A stretch of DNA of 64,000 bases from Candidatus Rifleibacteriota bacterium (GTDB lineage Bacteria > Muiribacteriota > Ozemobacteria > Ozemobacterales > Ozemobacteraceae): positions 1 to 64,000 of the forward strand of contig JAAYVD010000081.1 in NCBI GenBank assembly GCA_012517355.1, read 5' to 3'. Positions within the stretch are counted from its first letter, which is position 1; every line of letters begins with the position of its first letter. Shown piece by piece: positions 18,698 to 26,564 of the stretch. Under the pieces are notes generated by a model that saw nothing but the letters and a program-made list of their open reading frames with translations, was not told the DNA's origin and made no database searches. Both the position numbers and the translations under genes were made by a program.

Positions 18698-21397
18698 TTA
18701 CCGCGGAATCACCGTACCATGCTGCCGGTTGAATTCCAAGAGGGAACGGATGTTTTTTTCGAAACCCTGGATGCTTTGGCGGGGAGCCTCGGGCAGGCCT
18801 TCGATGGTCTCGATGATCTGCCGGCCGTAGGCGGGATCGGTTTCCATCCGCTGCTTGATCGAACGGGTGAGGCGGTTCTCGATGCTGGACAGCAGGTCGA
18901 TGGTTTCCTCCTGTTCGCGCGAGGTGCGCGGCTGGCGGGCGGCGCGGCGGTGGGAGGCCCCGGCCAGGTCGCGGACCTGGGCATCGACCGACGGGGTCAT
19001 GAACTTCTGGATGTCGGCGAAGATGGCCTGGCGCTGGGATGCCGCATTGATGGCTTCGAGGCCGAAGGCGAAGAACATCAGGCGGTAGCCGTCGTTGACC
19101 GCGACCGCCGCGGCCCCGGAGGATTTGATGCCCCGGGAGAGCGAGCCGGGCTTGAGGTCGGGGCCGTTCATCTCGCTGTCGTTGGCGATGTCGCGGGCCC
19201 CCTCGTTGTATTTCATCAGCACCTTCGCCCCGGACTGGGCGTCGATCTCGTCGGGCCACTTCTGGTTGTTGGCGCCGTCCCCGCCGTAGATCTGGAACGT
19301 GCCGTCTTTGGCGAAGCCGCCGGTGCCCGACACGACGTGCACGTTGATGTCGTCCTGGACGAAGGAGATGCGGCAGAGGTTCTTGGCGAAGGCATTCTCG
19401 CGGAGGGTGAAGGCGAGATCCTGGCCGCTGAGCACCGCCCTGCCGCCCGCTTTCAGGAACCCCGACAGGGCGTCGAGTTCGGAGGCGGTCAACTGCTGCT
19501 GGTCGGAAGAGTCCTGGACGGAGATGAAGACCCAGCCGTCGAGATACCGCTTGAGAACCTCGGGTTTCAGGTCGCCGTCGAGCATGCGGTCCCAGATGTC
19601 GAACTTGACCTTCGCCTCCTGGAACATGGCCTGCAGCACCGGGCTGGCCGGGGAGAACCCGTCGGTCAGGACCAGCAGCACGTGCCCGGAACTCGCGAAG
19701 GGGGCCTTCACGAAGAAGGTGGTGCGGTAGGTGGAGGGGGGGGCGCCGGTTCCCGCCAGGGTGAACTGGACGGTCACCTCGGAATTTTCGGGTGCCTGGG
19801 GGCTGACCGTGAAGGAGAAGGCCTCGACCACGGTTTCCTTGCCGGGGGCGGGAGTGGTCGCCAGGGTGGTGCCGAAGGTCTTGCGGTCGAGCAGGTCGCT
19901 GGCGGTCTTGCCGGTCAGGGTCGTCTGGGCGGCGGCCTTCTTGCCGAAATTCCTGACCTTGAGACGGACCTTGACCTCTTCGCCGGCGGCGATGCGGCCG
20001 TCCTGGTTGGCGTCGACCAGGATCACTTCCATGATCTTGAGGTAGGGAAGGGTCGGGGCTTCGAATTCCTCGAGGAACTTGTACCAGCCGCCTTCACTGG
20101 CGAACCCGAGAGCCGCATACCGCTTCTTGTAGGCCCGGAACCCGGATCGTTCGGGGAAGAAGATCGACACGCCGCGGGCTTCCTTGTACTTTTCGCCGGT
20201 GAAGGCGTTGCGGGCCACGAACCCGGGGGAGTCGGCGGTGCCCATCAGGGCCTTGTACGTTTCGTTGCAGGCGCTCTTGACCTCGGCCCGGCTGGACCGC
20301 GCCGCCAGCAGTTTCAGGAAGTGGCCGAGGTCGAGGTAGTCCTTGTAGACGTATTTGAGGGCTTCGTCGCGGGCCTGTTCGATCCGGTCGATCTCGGCGA
20401 TGTCCTTCTTGATCGCGGCGGCGAACTGGTTGAGGGACTGGGTGAATTCCTTCGTCTTGGCCAGGTCGAGCAGCGAGAGGGTCACGGCCACGTTGCCCTG
20501 GCTGCCCATCTGGTAGGATTCCTTGTAGGTGGAGACGACGATCTCGCCGAGTTTCCGGCCGTCCATGGCCGGTTTGGCGGCCAACGCGGAGATGATGGCG
20601 TCATACGGCCACCCGCGTTCCGGCTCCAGGTCGGTCGAGCCGACCTGGAAGAGGGCGGAGGGAGCCACCGCATGGGCGACCTCGACCATCTGCATGAGGC
20701 AGGCGTCGAACCCGAGCAGGTCGATGGGTTGGCCCAGGGTCTCGGCGACCTTGGCCAGGGTGGTCTGGAGGGTGGGGATGTCCATCGAGGTGCCGGAGGT
20801 GTTGTCGTAGGAGATGTTGTAGGAGATGTTCGACAGGGCGTCGGCCAACCCGGCGGACGGGAGAGGGACGGGAACCTCGTCGACCGAGGCGTAGACGTCG
20901 GGGGAGATTTCCTTCCACCCGGTCCCGTGGTTCCAGAGGATGAGGGCGTAACGCTCGGCGGGGGCCGTCGCCTTGCACCATTGCACGAAATCGATCAGGG
21001 CCTGGGGGTCGGCGGTGTCGACCTCGCCGAGATCCTGGGCGACGGGGGAGGTCACCTTCTTGGGGTCGGCATCCTTTTTGATGACGAACCGCTTGGTGGA
21101 AGGCCACTTCCAATCGCTTCCCTGGGAGTATTTGCCGATGCGGTCGACCTCGACGAGGATGGCCACGTCCTTGGTGGAACCGATGGTTTCCATCTCGTTG
21201 ATGTCGGTCTCGGTGCCCCCCTCGAGATTGTTGTCGGCGGCCATGAAGACCATGAACGTCCACTTCCGCTTGGCGGCAGGCGGGTCGTCGCGACGGGGAG
21301 GGCGCGTCGCGGCCTCCACGACGAGGGTACCAAGGAAGGCGAACAGGCAGACCATGATCGCGAGCTGCGACAGGGAACGATGGGTGTTGCTGGACAT
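18698..21397 (-). CDS. Secreted clostripain-family (C11) cysteine peptidase
   Basis: 899 residues. A signal peptide is evident (SLSQLAIMVCLFAFLGTLVVEAA). The C11 catalytic domain begins at KRKWTFMVFMAADNNLE. The predicted catalytic His157 lies in ILWNHGTGW and Cys233 in DLLGFDACLMQMVEVA, as in clostripain, which cleaves after basic residues. Residues of about 455-560 form a CARDB-like beta domain preceded by DANQDGRIAAGEEV. The region after about 570 (HVLLVLTDGFSPAS) resembles a class I amidotransferase-like flavodoxin fold. I chose the ATG at 21397 because it precedes the signal peptide and follows AAAGGGGGG; longer in-frame extensions are purine-rich intergenic sequence. A near-consensus promoter lies at 21440-21469. 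Confidence 0.93.
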   Translation of the reverse strand: MSSNTHRSLSQLAIMVCLFAFLGTLVVEAATRPPRRDDPPAAKRKWTFMVFMAADNNLEGGTETDINEMETIGSTKDVAILVEVDRIGKYSQGSDWKWPSTKRFVIKKDADPKKVTSPVAQDLGEVDTADPQALIDFVQWCKATAPAERYALILWNHGTGWKEISPDVYASVDEVPVPLPSAGLADALSNISYNISYDNTSGTSMDIPTLQTTLAKVAETLGQPIDLLGFDACLMQMVEVAHAVAPSALFQVGSTDLEPERGWPYDAIISALAAKPAMDGRKLGEIVVSTYKESYQMGSQGNVAVTLSLLDLAKTKEFTQSLNQFAAAIKKDIAEIDRIEQARDEALKYVYKDYLDLGHFLKLLAARSSRAEVKSACNETYKALMGTADSPGFVARNAFTGEKYKEARGVSIFFPERSGFRAYKKRYAALGFASEGGWYKFLEEFEAPTLPYLKIMEVILVDANQDGRIAAGEEVKVRLKVRNFGKKAAAQTTLTGKTASDLLDRKTFGTTLATTPAPGKETVVEAFSFTVSPQAPENSEVTVQFTLAGTGAPPSTYRTTFFVKAPFASSGHVLLVLTDGFSPASPVLQAMFQEAKVKFDIWDRMLDGDLKPEVLKRYLDGWVFISVQDSSDQQQLTASELDALSGFLKAGGRAVLSGQDLAFTLRENAFAKNLCRISFVQDDINVHVVSGTGGFAKDGTFQIYGGDGANNQKWPDEIDAQSGAKVLMKYNEGARDIANDSEMNGPDLKPGSLSRGIKSSGAAAVAVNDGYRLMFFAFGLEAINAASQRQAIFADIQKFMTPSVDAQVRDLAGASHRRAARQPRTSREQEETIDLLSSIENRLTRSIKQRMETDPAYGRQIIETIEGLPEAPRQSIQGFEKNIRSLLEFNRQHGTVIPR

Positions 21398-21439
21398 GCG
21401 GTGGCCCCCCTTTGGGCATCGAATCGGCGACATTTTCAA

Positions 21440-21469
21440 ATTATACCGGCCAGCAGGAGGGGGTGTCAA
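21440..21469 (-). promoter_or_regulatory. Consensus sigma-70 promoter of the C11 peptidase gene
   Basis: TTGACA, an 18-base spacer and TATAAT, both perfect hexamers, on the minus strand. The predicted 5' leader is about 36 bases. Confidence 0.85.
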
Positions 21470-21614
21470 CGCAGGGGGGAGGGATGGGGGAATGGCGAGG
21501 GGGAAAATGGGATTGGGTGACGGGGAAATGCGGGAAGGGGCCAAATCTCGGGACGGGCAGGCGGGGTATTCCTGTCCCGACCCGGGAACGTCGGTCGCCC
21601 GCCGGAGTTCCCTC

Positions 21615-21654
21615 CCAGGGACAGGGCCCTTCCAACCCCGGGAATCGTCCCTGG
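21615..21654. promoter_or_regulatory. Inverted repeat upstream of the small Tudor-like gene
   Basis: CCAGGGAC and GTCCCTGG are separated by 24 bases and end 4 bases before the -35 box of the next promoter. The interval 21470-21614 is purine-rich and otherwise shows no gene. An operator for an activator or repressor is possible. Confidence 0.3.
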
Positions 21655-21658
21655 TTCG

Positions 21659-21687
21659 TTGACAGATACGGCTCTTTGTGGTACAGT
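21659..21687 (+). promoter_or_regulatory. Sigma-70 promoter of the small Tudor-like gene
   Basis: TTGACA, a 17-base spacer and TACAGT. The gene start at 21723 follows about 29 bases after the expected start of transcription. Confidence 0.8.
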
Positions 21688-21722
21688 GAGCCAACTGTCC
21701 GAACGCCACAGGAGGAAGATTC

Positions 21723-21995
21723 ATGGCGCGCGCCAAAACCGTCAAGAAGGCCGATACCAAGCCGGCCGAGCCCGTTTCCAAGAAAAAGGAACCCAAGGAA
21801 AAGTCCGCCCAGGGTGCTCCCCGCGATTACGCCCAAGGGGAAACCTACGAAGAAGGCGAGATGATCTACCACAAGGTGTGGGACGACGTCGGTGAGATCC
21901 TGGAAGTGGGTACCACCGAAGACGGCATCCGGAAGATGAAGGTCCATTTCGAGAAGGTCGGGGTCAAGAACCTGCGCATGGGCCAGGTGGGCTGA
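21723..21995 (+). CDS. Small protein with basic tail and Tudor/SH3-like domain
   Basis: 90 residues. The first 35 are Lys/Ala/Pro-rich and probably disordered (KKADTKPAEPVSKKKEPKEK). The rest (YEEGEMIYHKVWDDVGEILEVGTTEDGIRKMKVHFEKVGVKNLRM) has the pattern of a small beta-barrel similar to the C-terminal Tudor-like domain of UvrD/PcrA or CarD-like modules. RNA polymerase or nucleic-acid binding is an inference. AGGAGG lies 8 bases before the ATG. It has its own promoter and terminator, so it is monocistronic. Confidence 0.85.
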   Translation: MARAKTVKKADTKPAEPVSKKKEPKEKSAQGAPRDYAQGETYEEGEMIYHKVWDDVGEILEVGTTEDGIRKMKVHFEKVGVKNLRMGQVG

Positions 21996-22046
21996 CCACC
22001 GAACCAGCTCCGCGGTGTCCGCCGTCCGGGTGGGCACCGATTGCAC

Positions 22047-22082
22047 AAAGCCCCCGCGGAACGGCAGATTCCCGGGGGCTTT
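22047..22082 (+). terminator. Terminator after the small Tudor-like gene
   Basis: AAAGCCCCCG pairs perfectly with CGGGGGCTTT across a 16-base loop. The stem itself carries the A and T tracts, so it could act in both directions. Confidence 0.7.
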
Positions 22083-22156
22083 GCCTTACCCCGCCGTTCC
22101 CTGCCTGTTCCCACACGTATCCTGCCTGCTCTCACCTGATTCCCGCAATTCCTGCC

Positions 22157-22185
22157 TTGCTTTGCCGTGGGGGGTGCGGTAGACT
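22157..22185 (+). promoter_or_regulatory. Likely typA promoter
   Basis: TTGCTT, a 17-base spacer and TAGACT. The typA GTG follows 44 bases after the -10 box. Confidence 0.6.
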
Positions 22186-22229
22186 GAGCGCCCCTCGTCA
22201 TCCTTCCAGTCGTTCCCAGGAGGCCCTTC

Positions 22230-24053
22230 GTGAGTGTTTCATCCTTTCAGGCCCGGTATCTGCCGGCTCAGATCCGCAACGTGGCGATCATCGCCCACGT
22301 CGATCACGGCAAGACCACCCTGGTCGACGGGATGATCCGGCAGTCAGGCCTGTTCCGGGAGAACCAGCAGATCGCCGAGCGGTTCCTCGACAGCAACGAT
22401 CTCGAGCGCGAGCGCGGCATCACCATTTTGGCCAAGAACATGTCGCTCGAGTACAAGGGCACCAAGATCAACCTGATCGATACCCCGGGGCACGTCGATT
22501 TCGGGGGTGAGGTCGAACGGGTGCTGCAGATGGCCAACGGGTGCCTGCTGGTGGTCGACGCCTTCGAGGGCCCCATGCCGCAGACCCGGTTCGTCCTGAA
22601 GAAAGCCCTGGCCGCAGGGCTCAAGCCGATCGTCGTCATCAACAAGATCGATCGGCCCGACGCCCGGCCGCTCGAGGTGGTCGATGAGGTGCTCGACCTG
22701 CTGATCGATGTGGGCGCCGGCGACGAAGCCCTCGACTATCCCATGCTGTTCGCCTCGGGGCGGCACGGGTTCGCCTGCCTGAAACTGGAGGACCCGCACG
22801 ACAGCATCCTTCCCCTGCTCGACGCCATCATCGATCACGTGCCCCCGCCGCCCGGGACCATCGAAGGCCCCGGCAAGATGCTGGTGACCAGTCTCGATTA
22901 CAACGACTACGTCGGCCGCATCGCGGTGGGACGGGTGTTCCAGGGGGTCCTGAAGGCCAAGGACCCGGTCTTCCTGGTGCGGGAAGGGAAGCCCTCCCGA
23001 CCCGGCAAGATCGCCCAGGTGTTCACCTACCAGGGCATCCGTCGCACCGAGACCCCCGAGGTCGGGGCGGGCGATGTCACGGCCCTGGCCGGGCTGACCG
23101 ACGTCGCCATCGGCGACACCATTTCGATCGAGGACGGGGCACCCCTGGCCGTCATCCCCATCGACCAGCCGGTCCTCTCGATGCTGTTCGCCCCCAACCA
23201 GAGCCCGCTGGCCGGCCGGGAAGGCCGGTTCCTGACCGCCCGGCAGATCCAGGCGCGGTTGTACAAGGAACTCGAGACCAACGTGGCGATGCGGATCGAG
23301 CCGACCGCCACTCCCGAGACGGTGAAGGTTTCCGGGCGCGGCGAGCTGCATCTGGGTATCCTGCTCGAAACGATGCGCCGCGAGGGATACGAGCTGCAGG
23401 TTTCCCGCCCGCAGGCCATCCTGCTCGAAGGCGAGGGCGGACAGGTGCTCGAGCCCATCGAGGAACTGACCATCGACCTGCCCGAATCGTATGTCGGCCC
23501 GGTGATGGAAGTGCTCGGGCCCCGCCGGGCCCTGCTGGAAAACACCAAGAAGCTTCCCGACAATGCCATCCGGCTGCTGTTCAGCGCTCCTGCGCGTGGC
23601 CTGCTGGGGTTCCGGTCGGCCCTGCTGACCATCACCAACGGTACCGGGGTGATGAACCAGTGCTTCAAGGGCTACGAACCCTTCCGGGGCGAGATCCCGG
23701 GGCGCCGCAACGGGGTCATGGTGGCCATGGAAGCCGGCACCACCACCCAGTACGCGATCGAGATGCTGGTCGATCGCGGCACGCTGTTCGTCGGGCCCGG
23801 GGAACCGGTCTACGTCGGCCTGGTCGTGGGCGAACGCCCGATCCCCAACGACATGTACGTGAACATCGCCCGGTTGAAGCACCTGACCAACATCCGCAGT
23901 TCCACCAAGGAGGAACTCGAGCACATCGCCCCGCCGCGCCGGTTGACCCTCGACCAGGCGTTGGAATACGTGGCCGATGACGAGTGGCTCGAGATCACCC
24001 CTTCGGCCGTGCGGCTGCGCAAGCGCGAGGTCACCTACAAGCGTCGCGGCTGA
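22230..24053 (+). CDS. typA: Ribosome-associated GTPase TypA/BipA
   Basis: 607 residues, the usual length. A translational GTPase with roles in ribosome assembly and stress. G1 is AHVDHGKTT, switch I ends in RERGITI, G3 is DTPGHVDF, G4 is NKID and the later EF-G-like domains end in the TypA-specific KKLPDNAIRL, PSAVRLRKR region. The start is GTG at 22230 with CAGGAGG 6 bases upstream. It is flanked by its own promoter and a terminator at 24109-24132. Confidence 0.97.
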   Translation: MSVSSFQARYLPAQIRNVAIIAHVDHGKTTLVDGMIRQSGLFRENQQIAERFLDSNDLERERGITILAKNMSLEYKGTKINLIDTPGHVDFGGEVERVLQMANGCLLVVDAFEGPMPQTRFVLKKALAAGLKPIVVINKIDRPDARPLEVVDEVLDLLIDVGAGDEALDYPMLFASGRHGFACLKLEDPHDSILPLLDAIIDHVPPPPGTIEGPGKMLVTSLDYNDYVGRIAVGRVFQGVLKAKDPVFLVREGKPSRPGKIAQVFTYQGIRRTETPEVGAGDVTALAGLTDVAIGDTISIEDGAPLAVIPIDQPVLSMLFAPNQSPLAGREGRFLTARQIQARLYKELETNVAMRIEPTATPETVKVSGRGELHLGILLETMRREGYELQVSRPQAILLEGEGGQVLEPIEELTIDLPESYVGPVMEVLGPRRALLENTKKLPDNAIRLLFSAPARGLLGFRSALLTITNGTGVMNQCFKGYEPFRGEIPGRRNGVMVAMEAGTTTQYAIEMLVDRGTLFVGPGEPVYVGLVVGERPIPNDMYVNIARLKHLTNIRSSTKEELEHIAPPRRLTLDQALEYVADDEWLEITPSAVRLRKREVTYKRRG

Positions 24054-24108
24054 ACCCGGCGCCGCCGCGGGCCACCCCCACCGGGAAACGGCCCTTCCCG
24101 CCCGGCCC

Positions 24109-24132
24109 GGGCCGGTGATGATCGGCCCTTTT
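24109..24132 (+). terminator. Terminator after typA
   Basis: GGGCCG, an 8-base loop, CGGCCC, then TTTT. It lies 56 bases past the typA stop. Confidence 0.65.
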
Positions 24133-24256
24133 CCCGCCCGCCCCGACCTGATGCCGGAGCCCATGGCCGTCGTCCATCCGGCCGGAGCGGCGGTCCCGTC
24201 CGGGCAGGTTCGGGAAGTGACCTGATCTGCCGATAGTCCTACGGGAGGACACTCAC

Positions 24257-26533
24257 TTGGCAGGTGGAAGCGATCTCCGGAGCCGCGGGCTGTGGCTCCT
24301 GAAACCCTGTACGAGGCGGCTCATCGGCTTCCTCGGGAACCAGGATGCCCACATCCGCGGCGAGGGGGCCAAGGCCCTCGGGCACATCGGTGATCCCGAG
24401 GCGGTGGCCCCCCTCATCGAAGCGCTGATGAAGGAAAAGCAGGACGAGCAGGTACCGCTCGCCCTGGCCGAAATGGGCGATCCCGCCGCCCTGGCCCCGC
24501 TGATCGAGGCGTTCAACCAGGCTGACCGCGAGGTACGGCCCAACATCTGCGCGGCCCTGGGGTCGTTCAAGAATCCCAAGGCGGTGGCCTGCCTGATCAC
24601 CGGCCTGGCCGACCCGGACCCCAACGTGCGGTTCCACAGCATCGCCGCGCTGGGCCAACAGCGCGATCCGGCGGGGGTCTCCCACCTGCTCGGCTGCCTG
24701 GGCGAGTCCAACGAGTGGATCTTCCTGTCGGTGGTGGAAGCCCTGTCGCGCATCGGCGACCATCGGGCCACCAACCCCTTTGTCGCCTTCTACCTGAAGG
24801 AGGGCAACGAACGCAAGCGGGCGGCCATCATCACCGCCCTGGGCTTCCTGAAAGACCTGACCTCGGTGCCGACCCTGACCAAGGCCCTGCGCGACGCCGA
24901 CGACCGCGTCAAGGCGAATGCCATCGAGAGCCTGCGCCGGCTCGACCTGCCCAGGGACAAGATCCTGAACCTGATCCAGCCTTTCCTCAAGCATCCCAAC
25001 AACCGCGTCCGGGGCAACACCATCGTGACGGTGGCCGACCTGAAACTGGTCGACCTGAAGCCCATCATCGAGCCGATGCGGGACGACCCCGACAAGTGGG
25101 TCCGGGCCACGTTGGGATACGTGCTGTCCACCATCGAGTACCCGCAGGCGCTGTCGCTGATCGTCGAACTGCTGAAGGACGAGGACGGCGACGTGAAGAA
25201 GAATGCCGCGCGGGCCCTGGCGGCGCGGGCGACCGACCGCCAGACCGACGTGCTGATCGGCCTGCTGGACGACCCGACCCCGTTCGTGCGGCTCCAGGCG
25301 GTGCAGACGCTCGGCAAGATCCGGGCGGTGGCGGCGGTGACCACCCTGGGCCGCATCTTCGAGACGGAGCGGAACTTCAAGATCCGGTCGGCCATCATCA
25401 CGACCCTCGGGATGATCGGCGACCAGGCGGCGGTGCCGTTGCTGCAGGGCGCGCTGAAGGACCGCGACTCGCGGGTGCGCGCCAACGCCGTCGAGTCGCT
25501 GGAATCGATCCTGGGCGAGGCGGCCGGCCTGATGCTGCGGCCCCTGCTCGCCGACCCGGACAACCGGACCCGGTCGAACACCGCCAAGGCCCTGTTCCGC
25601 ATCGGCGACGTGGGGGTGCTGGGCGACCTCGAAAAGATGCTCCAGGACAAGGAAGGCGGCACCCGGATCTCGGCCGCCTATGCCCTGGGACAGATCGGCC
25701 TGGCGTTGAAGGAACTCGAGGTCTCGCCCCTGCTTCAGCCCCTCAAGTCGTCGCTGACCGCGGTCAAGGTGCAGACCCCGACGATGCCGGCGGCCGGGAA
25801 GGTCGCGACACCGGGCGTGGGCACTGCGACGCCCGCCGGCGCTGCCGCCGAGGGGCGGAAACCGGCCGGCAAGGAAGCCATGCGCGAAGCCTTTCTCGCC
25901 CATTACAATGCCGGGCGGTTCAAGGAGGCCCTCGACGGGGCAACGGCCTACGTGACCCAGTTCCCCTTCGACCTGATGGCCAACTTCTTTCTGGGCAACC
26001 TGAACTTCCAGTTGAGCCGGTTCGAGGCCGCCATCGACGCGTTCAAGAAGGTGGTGGAGATGGACCCGTTCCATGTCCAGGCCTACAGCAACATGGGCAT
26101 CGCCTGCTTCCGGACCGGCCGGATGCAGGAGGCGGTCCACTACTTCAAGCAGGCGCTGAAGATCCAGCCCGACCTGTCCGCCATCCGGTTCAACCTGGCC
26201 AACCTGCTGCTGAAGGAAAGCAAGTGGGAGGAGGCCATCGCCCAGTATGAAGAGGGACGCCGGTACCAGAAGGCCCCCGCCCGTGTCCTGGCCAACCTGG
26301 GGTTCGCCTACCAGAAGACCGGGCAGTACGAGAAGGCGGTGACCAGCTACGAATCGTCGGTGGCCGCCGACCCCCGTGACCCCGGGGTCTACTACAACTG
26401 GGCGCTCATCCTGATCCGGCAGGGCCGGAAGGACCAGGCGGTGGACGTCGTCCAGTCCGCGTTGCAGGCGGTCCCTCCCGGAGCCGCCGGCCTGAAGTCC
26501 CTGCGGGAACTGCTGGAACGTCTGCAGGCGTGA
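24257..26533 (+). CDS. HEAT-repeat and TPR protein
   Basis: 758 residues with no signal peptide or TM segment, so probably cytoplasmic. Residues of about 20-490 contain a long series of HEAT/PBS-lyase-like repeats (IRGEGAKALGHIGDPEAVAPLIEAL and variants). An Ala/Pro/Thr linker (about 495-535) leads to about six TPRs (AYSNMGIACFRTGRMQEAVHYFKQAL). Such proteins are scaffolds for protein interaction; no enzyme motif is seen. The start is TTG at 24257, chosen because GGGAGG is 9 bases upstream. A weak promoter-like TTCGGG-17-GATAGT lies at 24209-24237. It ends 31 bases before the first cyclase, so it may assist that signalling system. Confidence 0.88.
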   Translation: MAGGSDLRSRGLWLLKPCTRRLIGFLGNQDAHIRGEGAKALGHIGDPEAVAPLIEALMKEKQDEQVPLALAEMGDPAALAPLIEAFNQADREVRPNICAALGSFKNPKAVACLITGLADPDPNVRFHSIAALGQQRDPAGVSHLLGCLGESNEWIFLSVVEALSRIGDHRATNPFVAFYLKEGNERKRAAIITALGFLKDLTSVPTLTKALRDADDRVKANAIESLRRLDLPRDKILNLIQPFLKHPNNRVRGNTIVTVADLKLVDLKPIIEPMRDDPDKWVRATLGYVLSTIEYPQALSLIVELLKDEDGDVKKNAARALAARATDRQTDVLIGLLDDPTPFVRLQAVQTLGKIRAVAAVTTLGRIFETERNFKIRSAIITTLGMIGDQAAVPLLQGALKDRDSRVRANAVESLESILGEAAGLMLRPLLADPDNRTRSNTAKALFRIGDVGVLGDLEKMLQDKEGGTRISAAYALGQIGLALKELEVSPLLQPLKSSLTAVKVQTPTMPAAGKVATPGVGTATPAGAAAEGRKPAGKEAMREAFLAHYNAGRFKEALDGATAYVTQFPFDLMANFFLGNLNFQLSRFEAAIDAFKKVVEMDPFHVQAYSNMGIACFRTGRMQEAVHYFKQALKIQPDLSAIRFNLANLLLKESKWEEAIAQYEEGRRYQKAPARVLANLGFAYQKTGQYEKAVTSYESSVAADPRDPGVYYNWALILIRQGRKDQAVDVVQSALQAVPPGAAGLKSLRELLERLQA

Positions 26534-26558
26534 CCATCGCCCCCCCGCGGGGTAGAAT
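26530..26558 (+). promoter_or_regulatory. Possible leaderless promoter of the cyclase pair
   Basis: GTGACC, a 17-base spacer and TAGAAT. The -10 box ends 6 bases before the ATG at 26565, so transcription would start at or beside the start codon. No ribosome-binding site is visible there. Confidence 0.5.
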
Positions 26559-26564
26559 GGGCCG

